Source: Ruminococcaceae bacterium UBA3215 (GTDB lineage Bacteria; Bacillota; Clostridia; Oscillospirales; Ruminococcaceae). From it: a stretch of 64,000 bases of DNA. Where the stretch lies: the NCBI GenBank assembly GCA_002363155.1, contig DEWH01000005.1:59680-123679 (forward strand), in the 5' to 3' direction. The translations under genes were made by a program, and so were the position numbers. The notes below the pieces were generated by a model, which saw only the letters and a program-made list of their open reading frames with translations, was not told the DNA's origin and did not search any database. This document shows, piece after piece, positions 50,785 to 59,695 of the stretch (positions are counted from its first letter, which is position 1; each line of letters opens with the position of its first letter).

Positions 50785-50803
50785 GAAAGGTTAAGGAAAA
50801 AAC

Positions 50804-50989
50804 ATGGCAAAGAAATCAATAGTTGCAAAACAGCAGCGCCCTGCAAAATTTTCTACCCGTTCTTATAACAGATGCAAAATATGCGGCAGACCTCACGCGT
50901 ATCTCCGTAAGTTCGGCATTTGCAGAATTTGCTTCAGAGAACTCGCATACAAGGGTCAGATCCCCGGAGTCAAGAAGGCAAGCTGGTAA
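50804..50989 (+). CDS. rpsN: 30S ribosomal protein S14, zinc-binding short form
   Basis: 61 residues. The short (type Z) form with two CxxC pairs: CKICGRPHAY and GICRICFREL bind one zinc. It sits in the 30S head. Starts 19 bases after rplE. A zinc-free paralogue, if any, is not in the window. Confidence 0.97.
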   Translation: MAKKSIVAKQQRPAKFSTRSYNRCKICGRPHAYLRKFGICRICFRELAYKGQIPGVKKASW

Positions 50990-51022
50990 TTTTACATCAT
51001 TAAATTAAGGAGGAAGCAGAAA

Positions 51023-51421
51023 ATGCAGATCACTGATACTATCGCAGATATGCTTACAAGAATCCGCAACGCGAGTGCAGCAAAGCATCCCACGATCGAT
51101 GTTCCCTGCTCAAACGTTAAGAAGCAGATTGCTCAGATACTTGTTGACGAAGGATATATCAAGAACTTCAGAGTTATAGAGGACAACAAGCAGGGCATCA
51201 TCAGGATCACACTTAAGTATACTGAGAATAAGTCACAGGTTATTACAGGCTTGCGCAGAGTAAGCAAGCCCGGTTTAAGAATTTACTCGAACTGCAAGGA
51301 TATGCCCAAGGTTATGAAGGGTCTCGGTATCGCTATCGTTTCCACTTCCAAGGGTATCATGACCGACAAGAAGGCAAGAGAGCTCCATGTCGGCGGCGAG
51401 ATCCTCGCGTTTGTATGGTAA
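51023..51421 (+). CDS. rpsH: 30S ribosomal protein S8
   Basis: 132 residues. Primary 16S rRNA binder at helix 21. DTIADMLTRIRNASAAKH and STSKGIMTDKKARELHVGGEILAFVW are diagnostic. AAGGAGGAAGCAGAAA precedes the ATG. In many bacteria S8 represses this part of the operon; no evidence for or against here. Confidence 0.97.
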   Translation: MQITDTIADMLTRIRNASAAKHPTIDVPCSNVKKQIAQILVDEGYIKNFRVIEDNKQGIIRITLKYTENKSQVITGLRRVSKPGLRIYSNCKDMPKVMKGLGIAIVSTSKGIMTDKKARELHVGGEILAFVW

Positions 51422-51437
51422 TAAGGAGGAACAGGAT

Positions 51438-51983
51438 ATGTCAAGAATAGGAAAGCATCCCATTACTGTTCCCGCAGGCGTTGAGGTAAAGGTAGACGGT
51501 TCTACAGTAACAGTAAAGGGACCTAAGGGCACTCTTACAAAGGAGTTCAAGCCCTCAATGAAAATAACCGCAGACGGCGGAGAGATCAAGGTAGAGCGCC
51601 CCGATGACGAGGCAGCTAACCGCGCTCTCCACGGTCTTACAAGAACTCTTATCCACAACATGATAATCGGCGTTACCGAGGGCTTCCAGAAGCAGCTCGA
51701 GATCAACGGTGTCGGCTACAGATGCCAGAAGCAGGGCAAGGATCTTATCCTCAATATCGGCTACTCCCACCAGGTAGTAATATCCGATACAGAAGATATC
51801 ACTATCGAAGCTCCCCAGCCCAACCAGATCATCATCAAGGGCATCGATAAGCAGAAAGTCGGTCAGTTCGCCGCAGAAGTAAGATCAAAGCGTCCTCCCG
51901 AGCCTTATAAGGGCAAGGGCATCAAGTACGTTGATGAAGTAATCAGACGTAAAGAGGGAAAAGCCGGTAAGGGCAAGAAATAA
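51438..51983 (+). CDS. rplF: 50S ribosomal protein L6
   Basis: 181 residues from the ATG at 51438, after AAGGAGGAACAGGAT; the longer frame starting in rpsH is rejected. SRIGKHPITVPAGVEVKVDG and the C-terminal RSKRPPEPYKGKGIKYVDE are diagnostic. Lies near the GTPase-associated centre. Confidence 0.97.
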   Translation: MSRIGKHPITVPAGVEVKVDGSTVTVKGPKGTLTKEFKPSMKITADGGEIKVERPDDEAANRALHGLTRTLIHNMIIGVTEGFQKQLEINGVGYRCQKQGKDLILNIGYSHQVVISDTEDITIEAPQPNQIIIKGIDKQKVGQFAAEVRSKRPPEPYKGKGIKYVDEVIRRKEGKAGKGKK

Positions 51984-52003
51984 AACATAAGGAGTGATAA
52001 TAA

Positions 52004-52363
52004 ATGATCAAGCAGATAGACAGCAATAAAAATAGGATCAAGCGTCATCAGAGAGTCAGAAACAAGATCTCCGGTACAGCTTCCTGTCCGCGCCTTAATG
52101 TTTTCCGTTCCGCAAAGAACATCTATGCACAGCTTATCGACGATGAGGCAGGTGTTACACTCTGCGCGGCTTCCTCTAACGAGAAGAGCTTCACCGAGTA
52201 CGGCGGAAACTGTGAGGCTGCCAAGAAGGTAGGCCTCGCTCTTGCGGAAAGAGCTAAGGACAAGGGTATAACCGACGTGGTATTCGACCGCTCCGGCTAT
52301 ATCTACCACGGAAGAGTCGCAGCGCTCGCAGACGGTGCTCGCGAAGGCGGACTCAATTTCTAA
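52004..52363 (+). CDS. rplR: 50S ribosomal protein L18
   Basis: 119 residues. Binds 5S rRNA with L5. RIKRHQRVRNKISGTASCPRL at the N-terminus and the closing YHGRVAALADGAREGGLNF are diagnostic. AAGGAGTGATAATAA precedes the ATG. Confidence 0.97.
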   Translation: MIKQIDSNKNRIKRHQRVRNKISGTASCPRLNVFRSAKNIYAQLIDDEAGVTLCAASSNEKSFTEYGGNCEAAKKVGLALAERAKDKGITDVVFDRSGYIYHGRVAALADGAREGGLNF

Positions 52364-52384
52364 GTAATACAGGAGGAAAAGGCT

Positions 52385-52885
52385 TTGGCACTTATAGATG
52401 CATCCAAATACGAGCTCGCCGAAAAGGTAGTAGCGATAAACCGTGTATCCAAGACAGTCAAGGGCGGACGTATCATGAAGTTCTCCGCACTCGTAGTAGT
52501 CGGTGACGGCAACGGTATCGTAGGCTTCGGTCTCGGCAAGTCAAACGAAGTTCCCGATGCCATTCGCAAGGCTATCGAGGACGCTAAGAAGAACCTCATC
52601 AAGGTTTCCCTCAAGGGTACAACGATCCCCCACGAGACAGTCGGAAAGTTCGGCGCAGGCGCAGTCCTCATGAGACCCGCTCCCGAAGGTACCGGAGTTA
52701 TCGCAGGCGGTCCCGTTCGTTCGGTAGTTGAAATGGCAGGTATCAAGAATATCCGTACAAAGTCCCTGCGTTCCAACAACCCCTGCAACGTTGTAAGAGC
52801 AACGATCGCCGGACTTGCTTCCCTCAGAGACGCTGAGCAGGTAGCTGCTATCAGAGGAAAGACAGTCAAGGAAATATTAGGCTGA
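52385..52885 (+). CDS. rpsE: 30S ribosomal protein S5
   Basis: 166 residues with a TTG start at 52385, ten bases after AGGAGG. Part of the mRNA entry channel and of decoding fidelity; spectinomycin resistance maps to the loop RVSKTVKGGRIMKFSALVVVG, which looks wild type here. GFGLGKSNEVPDAIRKA and PEGTGVIAGGPVRSVVEMAG are typical. Confidence 0.96.
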   Translation: MALIDASKYELAEKVVAINRVSKTVKGGRIMKFSALVVVGDGNGIVGFGLGKSNEVPDAIRKAIEDAKKNLIKVSLKGTTIPHETVGKFGAGAVLMRPAPEGTGVIAGGPVRSVVEMAGIKNIRTKSLRSNNPCNVVRATIAGLASLRDAEQVAAIRGKTVKEILG

Positions 52886-52902
52886 AAACGGAGGAAACAG
52901 TT

Positions 52903-53070
52903 ATGAAGATTAAACTCGTTAAGTCCCTCATCGGCCGTAAGGACAGCCATATCGCAACTGCAAAGTCTCTCGGGCTCAGAAAGATCGGCGATGTTACAGA
53001 GCAGCCCGATAATGCGGCTACAAAGGGAAAGATCGAAGAGATCAAGTATCTCGTAGAAGTTACAGACTAA
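52903..53070 (+). CDS. rpmD: 50S ribosomal protein L30
   Basis: 55 residues, ATG at 52903 after CGGAGGAAACAGTT, stop at 53068-53070. KIKLVKSLIGRKDSHIATAK and SLGLRKIGDVTEQPDNAATK are diagnostic. Its place between rpsE and rplO is the canonical one; it is easily missed because of its length. Confidence 0.96.
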   Translation: MKIKLVKSLIGRKDSHIATAKSLGLRKIGDVTEQPDNAATKGKIEEIKYLVEVTD

Positions 53071-53094
53071 AATCAAATAATAGGAGGTGTAACA

Positions 53095-53538
53095 ATGAAG
53101 CTACACGAATTATCTCCTGCTGAAGGCGCAACAAAGGAAGTAAAGCGTATAGGCCGCGGACATGGTTCCGGTCAGGGCAAGACGGCAGGTAAGGGTCATA
53201 AAGGTCAGTGGGCTCGTTCCGGCGGCGGAGTAAAGCCCGGATTCGAGGGCGGTCAGACAAAGCTCGCTATGCGTATCCCTAAGCGCGGATTCAACAACAT
53301 CTTCGCTACGGAGTATGCTACCGTGAATGTATCCGATCTCGAAGCTCGTTTTGAGAGCGGTGCAGAGATCGATGCCGCTGCACTGGTTGATTCCGGACTC
53401 GTTAAGAAGGTTTATGACGGTATCAAGATCCTCGGAAACGGAGAACTTACTAAGAGCTTTACCGTTAAGGCTTCCAAGTTTACCGCAGCTGCTGCGGAAA
53501 AAATCGAGAAGGCGGGCGGAAAGGCTGAGGTGGTATAA
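53095..53538 (+). CDS. rplO: 50S ribosomal protein L15
   Basis: 147 residues. Late assembly protein. The Gly-rich basic N-terminal half has RIGRGHGSGQGKTAGKGHKG and FEGGQTKLAMRIPKRGF. AGGAGGTGTAACA precedes the ATG. Stop overlaps the secY start by one base (TAATG). Confidence 0.97.
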   Translation: MKLHELSPAEGATKEVKRIGRGHGSGQGKTAGKGHKGQWARSGGGVKPGFEGGQTKLAMRIPKRGFNNIFATEYATVNVSDLEARFESGAEIDAAALVDSGLVKKVYDGIKILGNGELTKSFTVKASKFTAAAAEKIEKAGGKAEVV

Positions 53539-54824
53539 TGTTTGAAGTCTTTCGCAATGCGTGGAAGGATGTAAACCTCCGCAAAAAGATTTTATACACA
53601 TTATTTATCATCGTTATTTTCCGCTTCGGTTCAAATGTATTTGTTCCTTTCCTTGATATGAGCGCGATCTCGGAGCTTATGGGAGATGAATCCCTTTTAA
53701 GCTTCCTCGATACAATGACAGGCGGATCGCTCTCAAACGGTACGCTGCTCGCAATGTCGATCACGCCGTATATCAACGCTTCCATTATCATTCAGCTTCT
53801 CGCCGTGGCGATCCCGGCTCTTGAGAAGATGCAGAAGGAAGGCGACGAGGGACGTAAACGCCTCAATACCATTACCAAACTCACTTCACTCGGTCTCGCA
53901 ATACTCCAGGCAGTAGGCTTCTACTTCCTGCTCAGAACAAGAGGCGCAGTCAAGTACACCGAAGGTTTCGACGGCGTGCTTGCGGCCGTAACGATAGTTG
54001 CCTGCTTCGTAGCCGGCGCATCGTTCATCATCTGGCTCGGAGATCAGATCAATGAAAAGGGTATCGGCAACGGTATCTCGATGATACTCTTCGCGGGTAT
54101 CGTAGCAAGAATGCCCTCCGCGGTATTCGCGCTCGTTCAGTCTATGACAGCGGATATGAAGAATGCTATACTTGTTCCTGTCGTTGGCATTATCTTCGTT
54201 GTAATGATAGGACTCGTAGTCCTTATGACAAATGCGGAAAGACGTATCCCCGTCCAGTACGCAAAGCGCGTGGTCGGCAGAAAAATGTACGGCGGTCAGT
54301 CCTCCTACATTCCGATCAAGGTCGCTATGGCAGGCGTTATGCCGATCATCTTCGCGATGTCGGTAATGGCACTCCCCCAGACGATCTGCTCGTTCTTCGG
54401 CATCTACGGAAACGGCGATACATTCTGGGACGGATTTGTAAGGCTGTTCAGCCAGGCAAGCTGGGTATATGCGATACTTTACTTCCTTCTTATCATCGCA
54501 TTCAACTACTTCTATATCTCTATCCAGTATAATCCCGTGGAGATCGCCAATAATCTGAAGAAAAACAACGGTGCTATACCGGGTATCCGTCCCGGCAAGC
54601 CCACATCGGACTTCATCTACAACTCTCTCTCGAAGATCTCTCTTATCGGTGCAATGTTCCTCGCGTTCATCGCAATCTTCCCGATAATCTTCAGACAGCT
54701 CTCGGGCATAAACATCTCCCTCGGCGGTACAACAATGCTGATCCTTGTAGGTGTTGCACTCGAAACTGTACGTTCTCTTGAGAGCCAGATGATGATGCGT
54801 CATCACAAGGGCTTCCTTGAATAA
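53538..54824 (+). CDS. secY: Protein translocase subunit SecY
   Basis: 428 residues with ten membrane helices. The channel of the Sec translocase. The plug/helix 2 region has LFSFLD-like and SITPYINASIIIQLL; cytoplasmic loop 4 has ERRIPVQYAKRVVGRKMYGGQ, and loop 5 has NLKKNNGAIPGIRPGKPT, the SecA/ribosome contact. Coupled to rplO. A 44-base spacer separates it from adk. SecE and SecG are elsewhere. Confidence 0.98.
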   Translation: MFEVFRNAWKDVNLRKKILYTLFIIVIFRFGSNVFVPFLDMSAISELMGDESLLSFLDTMTGGSLSNGTLLAMSITPYINASIIIQLLAVAIPALEKMQKEGDEGRKRLNTITKLTSLGLAILQAVGFYFLLRTRGAVKYTEGFDGVLAAVTIVACFVAGASFIIWLGDQINEKGIGNGISMILFAGIVARMPSAVFALVQSMTADMKNAILVPVVGIIFVVMIGLVVLMTNAERRIPVQYAKRVVGRKMYGGQSSYIPIKVAMAGVMPIIFAMSVMALPQTICSFFGIYGNGDTFWDGFVRLFSQASWVYAILYFLLIIAFNYFYISIQYNPVEIANNLKKNNGAIPGIRPGKPTSDFIYNSLSKISLIGAMFLAFIAIFPIIFRQLSGINISLGGTTMLILVGVALETVRSLESQMMMRHHKGFLE

Positions 54825-54868
54825 GCAACAGACCGCTTTCACGGTCGTTTAGTTAGTAAGGAGAAAAT

Positions 54869-55501
54869 ATGAACCTGATCTTTTTAGGCGCTCCCGGCGC
54901 AGGAAAAGGAACACAGGCGGAGATCGTCTGCGAAAAGCTCGGAATTCCCGCACTTTCTACTGGAAATATGCTCAGAGAGGCAGTTAAAAATTCGACTCCT
55001 ACCGGTCTTGCGGCAAAGGAATATATGGACAGGGGTGACCTTGTCCCCGATGAGATCGTCATCGGTATCCTCAAGGACAGGATCGCAAAGGACGATGCGA
55101 AGAACGGCTTCATTCTTGACGGATTTCCGAGAACCGTGGCTCAGGCGGAAGCGCTTGACGCTATGGGCGTGAACATCGACAAAGTCATCGAGATCTATGT
55201 TCCCGATGACAAGATATGCGCGAGACTTTCCGGAAGACGTGTTTGTGAAGGCTGCGGCGCATCCTATCACATCGAGCATAAGCCCACAAAAGTTGAGGGT
55301 ATATGCGACAGCTGCGGAGCAAAGGTAGTTCAGAGAGTTGACGACAAGCCCGAAACAGTCCTCTCAAGACTCGCAACATATCACGAGAAGACCGCTCCGC
55401 TCAAAGATTACTACTCCGCTAAGGGCAAGCTCAAGACCGTTATCGGTCAGGACGGTATCGCCGATACCGCTAAGCTTACTCTTGAAGCGATAGAAGGATA
55501 A
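54869..55501 (+). CDS. adk: Adenylate kinase, zinc-lid form
   Basis: 210 residues. Interconverts ATP+AMP and 2 ADP. P-loop FLGAPGAGKGTQAE at ~5-18, AMP site STGNMLREAV, DGFPRTVAQAE, and a long LID with CEGCGASYH and CDSCGAKV, a four-Cys zinc site found in Gram-positive enzymes. AAGGAGAAAAT precedes the ATG. Four bases separate it from map. Confidence 0.98.
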   Translation: MNLIFLGAPGAGKGTQAEIVCEKLGIPALSTGNMLREAVKNSTPTGLAAKEYMDRGDLVPDEIVIGILKDRIAKDDAKNGFILDGFPRTVAQAEALDAMGVNIDKVIEIYVPDDKICARLSGRRVCEGCGASYHIEHKPTKVEGICDSCGAKVVQRVDDKPETVLSRLATYHEKTAPLKDYYSAKGKLKTVIGQDGIADTAKLTLEAIEG

Positions 55502-55505
55502 GCAG

Positions 55506-56261
55506 ATGATAAAAATTAAGTCGTCGGCTGAGCTCCGTAAGATGCTCGAGGCAAACGAGATCGCCGCACAGGCGCTCGCGCTTGCCGGAAGATCGGTCAA
55601 AGCCGGTATGAGTACATGGGAGCTCGACAAGATAGTTCATGATTTTATTGTAAGCAAAGGCGCGATCCCGTCTTCCCTCGGATATGCGGGATTCCCGAAC
55701 AGCTGCTGCATTTCAGTAAATGAGGAGCTGATCCACGGTATCCCTTCCAAGAAGAAGATCATCAAGGAAGGCGATATCGTAACGGTAGATGTCACAACGC
55801 TCTATAATGGCTGGCAGGGCGACAATGCCCGTACCTTCAAAATAGGTACGGTGTCACCCGAGGCCGAGCGGATAATGAAGATCACCGAAGAGGCACTCTG
55901 GAAGGGCATTGAACAGGCCGTTCCCGGAAACCGCGTGGGAGATATCTCCGCGGCAGTTCAGCAGCACGTTGAAAGCAACGGCTACCACGTTGTAAGACAG
56001 TATGTCGGACACGGAATAGGTACCGAGATGCATGAAGATCCCGAAGTCCCGAACTTCGGCAAGGCAGGAAGAGGACCGAGACTTGTCCCCGGAATGACGA
56101 TCTGCATCGAACCTATGGTCAATGAGAGCACACCCGATGTAAAGGTGCTCGGAGACAAGTGGACGGTAGTGGAAGCAAACGGAAAATTAAGCGCACATTT
56201 CGAGCACTGTATCGCCATAACGAACGATAAGCCGCTCATAATGACGCTCGAAGCACATTGA
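55506..56261 (+). CDS. map: Methionine aminopeptidase, type Ia
   Basis: 251 residues. Removes the initiator Met. The dimetal ligands are in TVDVTTLYNGWQGDNARTF (Asp pair), GHGIGTEMHEDPEVPNFG (His), and IEPMVNE plus HFEHCIAI (Glu, Glu). No zinc-finger or SH3 extension, so type Ia. Tightly packed between adk and the KOW gene. Confidence 0.97.
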   Translation: MIKIKSSAELRKMLEANEIAAQALALAGRSVKAGMSTWELDKIVHDFIVSKGAIPSSLGYAGFPNSCCISVNEELIHGIPSKKKIIKEGDIVTVDVTTLYNGWQGDNARTFKIGTVSPEAERIMKITEEALWKGIEQAVPGNRVGDISAAVQQHVESNGYHVVRQYVGHGIGTEMHEDPEVPNFGKAGRGPRLVPGMTICIEPMVNESTPDVKVLGDKWTVVEANGKLSAHFEHCIAITNDKPLIMTLEAH

Positions 56262-56267
56262 CGGTAT

Positions 56268-56552
56268 ATGGAATTTGTCAGAGGTATGGTCGTTATAAGC
56301 AGAGCAGGGCGCGATAAGGGATATCCCCTCGCAGTGCTCGGCTCCGAAAACGGAAGGATCATAGTCGCAGACGGCGGCGAAAGACCACTTTCAAGACCAA
56401 AGAAGAAAAATCCATTGCATCTTGCAGCCACAAAAAAGATCGTGGAAGTTGACAACGTTTCGGATAAGGCGCTCAGAAGGGCGCTGCGCAGTATTATGGA
56501 CAAAGATAAAGCCGGAGACGCGGCATTTCAGTCAGTACAGGAGTGTGAATAA
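56268..56552 (+). CDS. KOW-domain RNA-binding protein
   Basis: 94 residues. FVRGMVVISRAGRDKGYPLAVL is a KOW motif like that of the archaeal/eukaryal L14e/L6e group, followed by a basic stretch (RPLSRPKKKNPLHLAATKK). Clostridia carry such a gene between map and infA. It probably binds rRNA or mRNA; the precise role is not known. Six bases after map and three before infA. Its ribosome-binding site is weak, so coupling to map is likely. Confidence 0.8.
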   Translation: MEFVRGMVVISRAGRDKGYPLAVLGSENGRIIVADGGERPLSRPKKKNPLHLAATKKIVEVDNVSDKALRRALRSIMDKDKAGDAAFQSVQECE

Positions 56553-56555
56553 AGC

Positions 56556-56774
56556 TTGTCTAAAGAAGATGTGATCGAAGTAGAAGGAACTATACTTGAG
56601 GCACTTCCGAATGCCACATTTCAGGTAGAGCTCCAGAACGGACATAAGATACTTGCCCATGTAAGCGGAAAGCTCAGAATGAACTTCATAAGAATTCTTC
56701 CGGGCGACAAGGTGACGGTTGAAATGTCGCCTTATGACCTGACTAAGGGCCGCATCACATGGAGAGCCAAGTAA
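56556..56774 (+). CDS. infA: Translation initiation factor IF-1
   Basis: 72 residues with a TTG start at 56556; GGAG lies 12 bases upstream. Binds the 30S A-site during initiation. EVEGTILEALPNATFQVELQ and GKLRMNFIRILPGDKVTVEMS are diagnostic. Start codon and weak site suggest deliberately modest translation or coupling to the upstream gene. Confidence 0.96.
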   Translation: MSKEDVIEVEGTILEALPNATFQVELQNGHKILAHVSGKLRMNFIRILPGDKVTVEMSPYDLTKGRITWRAK

Positions 56775-56800
56775 TTCAACCTTAAAGGAGGGTTATCACA

Positions 56801-56914
56801 ATGAAAGTAAGACCTTCGGTAAAGCCTATGTGCGATAAGTGCAAGGTTATAAAGCGTAAGGGCAAGGTAATGGTTATCTGTAAAGACCCTAAGCACAAGC
56901 AGAGACAGGGCTGA
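56801..56914 (+). CDS. rpmJ: 50S ribosomal protein L36
   Basis: 37 residues, ATG at 56801 after AAAGGAGGGTTATCACA. MKVRPSVKPMCDKCKVIKRK then VICKDPKHKQRQG: a Cys-x2-Cys...Cys...His zinc site. Canonical position between infA and rpsM. Confidence 0.97.
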   Translation: MKVRPSVKPMCDKCKVIKRKGKVMVICKDPKHKQRQG

Positions 56915-56944
56915 GAGCTCTGAAATTTATAGGAGGAAAAAATT

Positions 56945-57313
56945 ATGGCAAGAATCGCCGGTGTGGATCTCCCGAAGGAGAAGCGTGTTGAGATCGGTCT
57001 CACATACGTTTACGGAATCGGAAGAAAATCCGCTAATGATATTCTCGCAAAAGCAGGCGTAAATCCTGACACCCGTGTCAAGGATCTCACAGAAGCCGAA
57101 GAAGCTAAGATCCGTGAGATAATCGACAGCGGCTATGTAGTAGAGGGTGACCTCAGACGTGATGTTGCGCTCAACATCAAGAGACTCGTCGAGATCAACT
57201 GCTACCGTGGAACACGTCACCGCAAGGGACTCCCCTGCAGAGGTCAGAGAACAAAGACCAATGCAAGAACACGCAAGGGTCCTAAGAAGACGATAGCTAA
57301 CAAGAAGAAGTAA
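56945..57313 (+). CDS. rpsM: 30S ribosomal protein S13
   Basis: 122 residues. 30S head, contacts tRNA and bridges to L5. ARIAGVDLPKEKRVEIGLTY, YGIGRKSANDILAKAGV and the basic tail GQRTKTNARTRKGPKKTI are diagnostic. AGGAGGAAAAAATT precedes the ATG. Confidence 0.97.
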   Translation: MARIAGVDLPKEKRVEIGLTYVYGIGRKSANDILAKAGVNPDTRVKDLTEAEEAKIREIIDSGYVVEGDLRRDVALNIKRLVEINCYRGTRHRKGLPCRGQRTKTNARTRKGPKKTIANKKK

Positions 57314-57332
57314 TCACAAAGGGGGTAAATAA

Positions 57333-57740
57333 ATGGCACAGGCTAAAGCAGGCGGAAAGAAGCCCGTTATCCGCAGACGCCGCGAAAGAAAGAACATCGA
57401 AAACGGCTCGGCACATATCCAGTCTTCTTTCAATAATACAATAGTTACTATAACAGACCTTCAGGGCAATACCCTTTCCTGGGCAAGCGCAGGCGAGCTC
57501 GGATTCAGAGGTTCCAGAAAGTCCACTCCTTTCGCAGCACAGTCCGCAGCTGAAACAGCAGCTAAGGCAGCTATGGAGCACGGTCTGAAGACTGTTGAAG
57601 TATATGTTAAGGGTCCCGGAGCAGGACGTGAAGCTGCTATCAGAGCTTTACAGGCAGCAGGACTTGAAGTGCGCATGATCAAGGACGTAACTCCTATCCC
57701 GCACAACGGATGCCGTCCGCCCAAGAGACGCCGCGTCTGA
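57333..57740 (+). CDS. rpsK: 30S ribosomal protein S11
   Basis: 135 residues. Platform protein with S6/S18. HIQSSFNNTIVTITDLQGN, FRGSRKSTPFAAQSAAE and the closing DVTPIPHNGCRPPKRRRV are diagnostic. AAAGGGGGTAAATAA precedes the ATG. Confidence 0.97.
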   Translation: MAQAKAGGKKPVIRRRRERKNIENGSAHIQSSFNNTIVTITDLQGNTLSWASAGELGFRGSRKSTPFAAQSAAETAAKAAMEHGLKTVEVYVKGPGAGREAAIRALQAAGLEVRMIKDVTPIPHNGCRPPKRRRV

Positions 57741-57863
57741 TCAGAAAACCGAGTTTATCCATAATTTACTCGGTGTCGGCGGCAGATCTGCCGCGTAAAC
57801 TGCGGTTTACTGCAAGGCAGCTGCTGAGAAACGATATTATTTAAAACAATTACGGAGGTTAAT
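57741..57863 (+). other. Structured spacer upstream of rpsD
   Basis: Three hairpins in tandem: ACCGAGT/ACTCGGT (57748-57774), the perfect palindrome GCGGCAGATCTGCCGC (57779-57794) and GTAAAC-TGCG-GTTTAC (57795-57810). No T-run. S4 autoregulation through an rpsD leader is known in Firmicutes, but this has not been matched to that structure. Confidence 0.5.
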
Positions 57864-58460
57864 ATGGCAGTAGACAGAACCCCGGTGCTCAAAAGATGTA
57901 AGGCACTCGGAATAAGCCCCATGGTTATGGGCTACGGTAAAGAAACAACAAGAAACAAGAATGCTAACCAGAGAAAGAAGGTTTCCGAATACGGACTTCA
58001 GCTCAAGGAAAAGCAGAAGCTCAAGTTCATCTACGGTGTACTCGAAAAGCAGTTCTATCGTTACTATGAGATGGCTGTAAAGGAAGAGGGCATCGCAGGT
58101 CACAACCTTATCAGACTCCTCGAATCCAGACTTGACAATGTTGTTTTCAGAGCAGGCTTTGCTATCACAAGACGTGAAGCAAGACAGTTAGTTGGTCACG
58201 GTCACTTCACAGTGAACGGCAAAAAGGTGGATATCCCCTCTTACAGGATCAAGGAAGGCGATGTTATCGCTCTCTCCGAGAGAAGCAAGAAGAGCCCCAA
58301 GTTTGCTCAGATCGCGGAAGCTGCCGGCGGAAGACTCATACCCTTATGGCTTGAAGTGAACAAGGAAGCTATGACAGCTAAGGTTGCAAGAATGCCTCAG
58401 CGTGACGAGCTCGATTACGAGATCGAAGAGCATCTTGTTATCGAGTTGTATTCTAAGTAA
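57864..58460 (+). CDS. rpsD: 30S ribosomal protein S4
   Basis: 198 residues. Nucleates 30S assembly and lies in the mRNA entry channel. The S4 RNA-binding motif is LESRLDNVVFRAGFAITRREARQLVGHGH and is intact. The N-terminal part lacks a four-Cys zinc knuckle. ACGGAGGTTAAT precedes the ATG. 123 structured bases lie upstream, 241 downstream. Confidence 0.97.
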   Translation: MAVDRTPVLKRCKALGISPMVMGYGKETTRNKNANQRKKVSEYGLQLKEKQKLKFIYGVLEKQFYRYYEMAVKEEGIAGHNLIRLLESRLDNVVFRAGFAITRREARQLVGHGHFTVNGKKVDIPSYRIKEGDVIALSERSKKSPKFAQIAEAAGGRLIPLWLEVNKEAMTAKVARMPQRDELDYEIEEHLVIELYSK

Positions 58461-58701
58461 TAGCTTTTTGGCATATAATGCTAATGGTGCGGTTATTTTT
58501 AATTCACGGTCAGACCTAAAATATGCCGCCTGACGTGCATATTCACCATGATTTAAAATTAATCGGGGCAGCCTTGTTCGATCAAAATATGATCTCTGAA
58601 GAATTAAAGTGCCCTTTATAGTAGTTTCACAGACACAAGCGCTGTCCGCGGAGCGTAAGCCGCGCCCGCAGACAGCCTGATTACAGCAGGAGGGTCAAGG
58701 A
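58461..58701 (+). other. 241-base spacer between rpsD and rpoA
   Basis: Contains GTCAG...CTGAC (58510-58536 region), GCTGTC-CGCGG...CCGC-GACAGC near 58636-58676, and a TATAAT-like TATAATG at ~58473-58479 without a good -35. Likely an RNA leader or processing region; an internal promoter cannot be excluded. No ORF. Confidence 0.4.
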
Positions 58702-59658
58702 ATGCTTGAAAAAATAGAAAAGCCTGAAATAGAGATCGTTAAGCTTAAGCCTGACGGGAAGTACGGAATGTTTGTTCTCGAACCTCTTGAGGCAGGCTAC
58801 GGCAACACTCTGGGCAACAGCCTCAGACGTGTTTTGCTCTCCTCTTTGCCCGGCGTTGCGGTGACATCGGTGAAAATCGACGGCGTACAGCACGAGTTTT
58901 CCACTATCCCGGGTGTTAAGGAAGATGTTACCGAAATCATCCTGAATATCAAGGGTCTTATCGCAAAAATGTACGGTGATGCGCCCAAGACCGTCTGCAT
59001 CGAGGCAGAGGGCGAGTGCGAAGTTACCGCAGGTGATATAAAGTGCGACAGCGAGATCGAGATACTCGATCCCGGAATGCACATTGCGACTCTGAGTGCA
59101 GGTGCTAAGCTTTATATGTCGCTTACCTTTGACCGCGGAAGAGGATATGCTTCCGCAGAGAAGAACAAGTCGATAATCCAGCCGGCTATCGGCGTTATAG
59201 CGGTTGACAGCATCTACACACCTGTTCTTAAGGTAAATTACAGTGTTGAGAATACCCGTGTAGGTCAGAGAACCGATTATGACAAGCTCATAATCGAGGT
59301 CTGGACAGACGGCACGATCTCGGCAAAGGAAGCCGTTTCTTATGCAGCGAAGGTTCTGTGCGATCACCTTGCACTCTTCGTTGATCTTTCGGACGAGCTT
59401 ACACAGCCGGAGCTTATGGTAGAGAAGGACGACAAGAGCAAGGACAAGATACTCGAAATGACTATTGAGGATCTCGACCTCTCGGTACGTTCGTTCAACT
59501 GCCTGAAGCGTGCAGGTATAAACACCGTAGATGACCTTATCAACAAGTCTCAGGAAGATATGATGAAGGTAAGAAACTTAGGCAAGAAGTCCTTCGAAGA
59601 AGTACGCGCGAAGCTTCAGTCTCTCGGACTGGATCTGGCTTCGATCGATGATGAATAA
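58702..59658 (+). CDS. rpoA: RNA polymerase alpha subunit
   Basis: 318 residues. N-terminal assembly domain with GYGNTLGNSLRRVLLSSLPG; linker near 230-245; C-terminal domain with LSVRSFNCLKRAGINTVDDL and RNLGKKSFEEVRAKLQSLGL, which contacts UP elements and activators. AGGAGGGTCAAGGA precedes the ATG. 37 bases before rplQ. Confidence 0.98.
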   Translation: MLEKIEKPEIEIVKLKPDGKYGMFVLEPLEAGYGNTLGNSLRRVLLSSLPGVAVTSVKIDGVQHEFSTIPGVKEDVTEIILNIKGLIAKMYGDAPKTVCIEAEGECEVTAGDIKCDSEIEILDPGMHIATLSAGAKLYMSLTFDRGRGYASAEKNKSIIQPAIGVIAVDSIYTPVLKVNYSVENTRVGQRTDYDKLIIEVWTDGTISAKEAVSYAAKVLCDHLALFVDLSDELTQPELMVEKDDKSKDKILEMTIEDLDLSVRSFNCLKRAGINTVDDLINKSQEDMMKVRNLGKKSFEEVRAKLQSLGLDLASIDDE

Positions 59659-59695
59659 TTGACGGGATCACAGTCCGTCGGAAAGGAGAACCATA

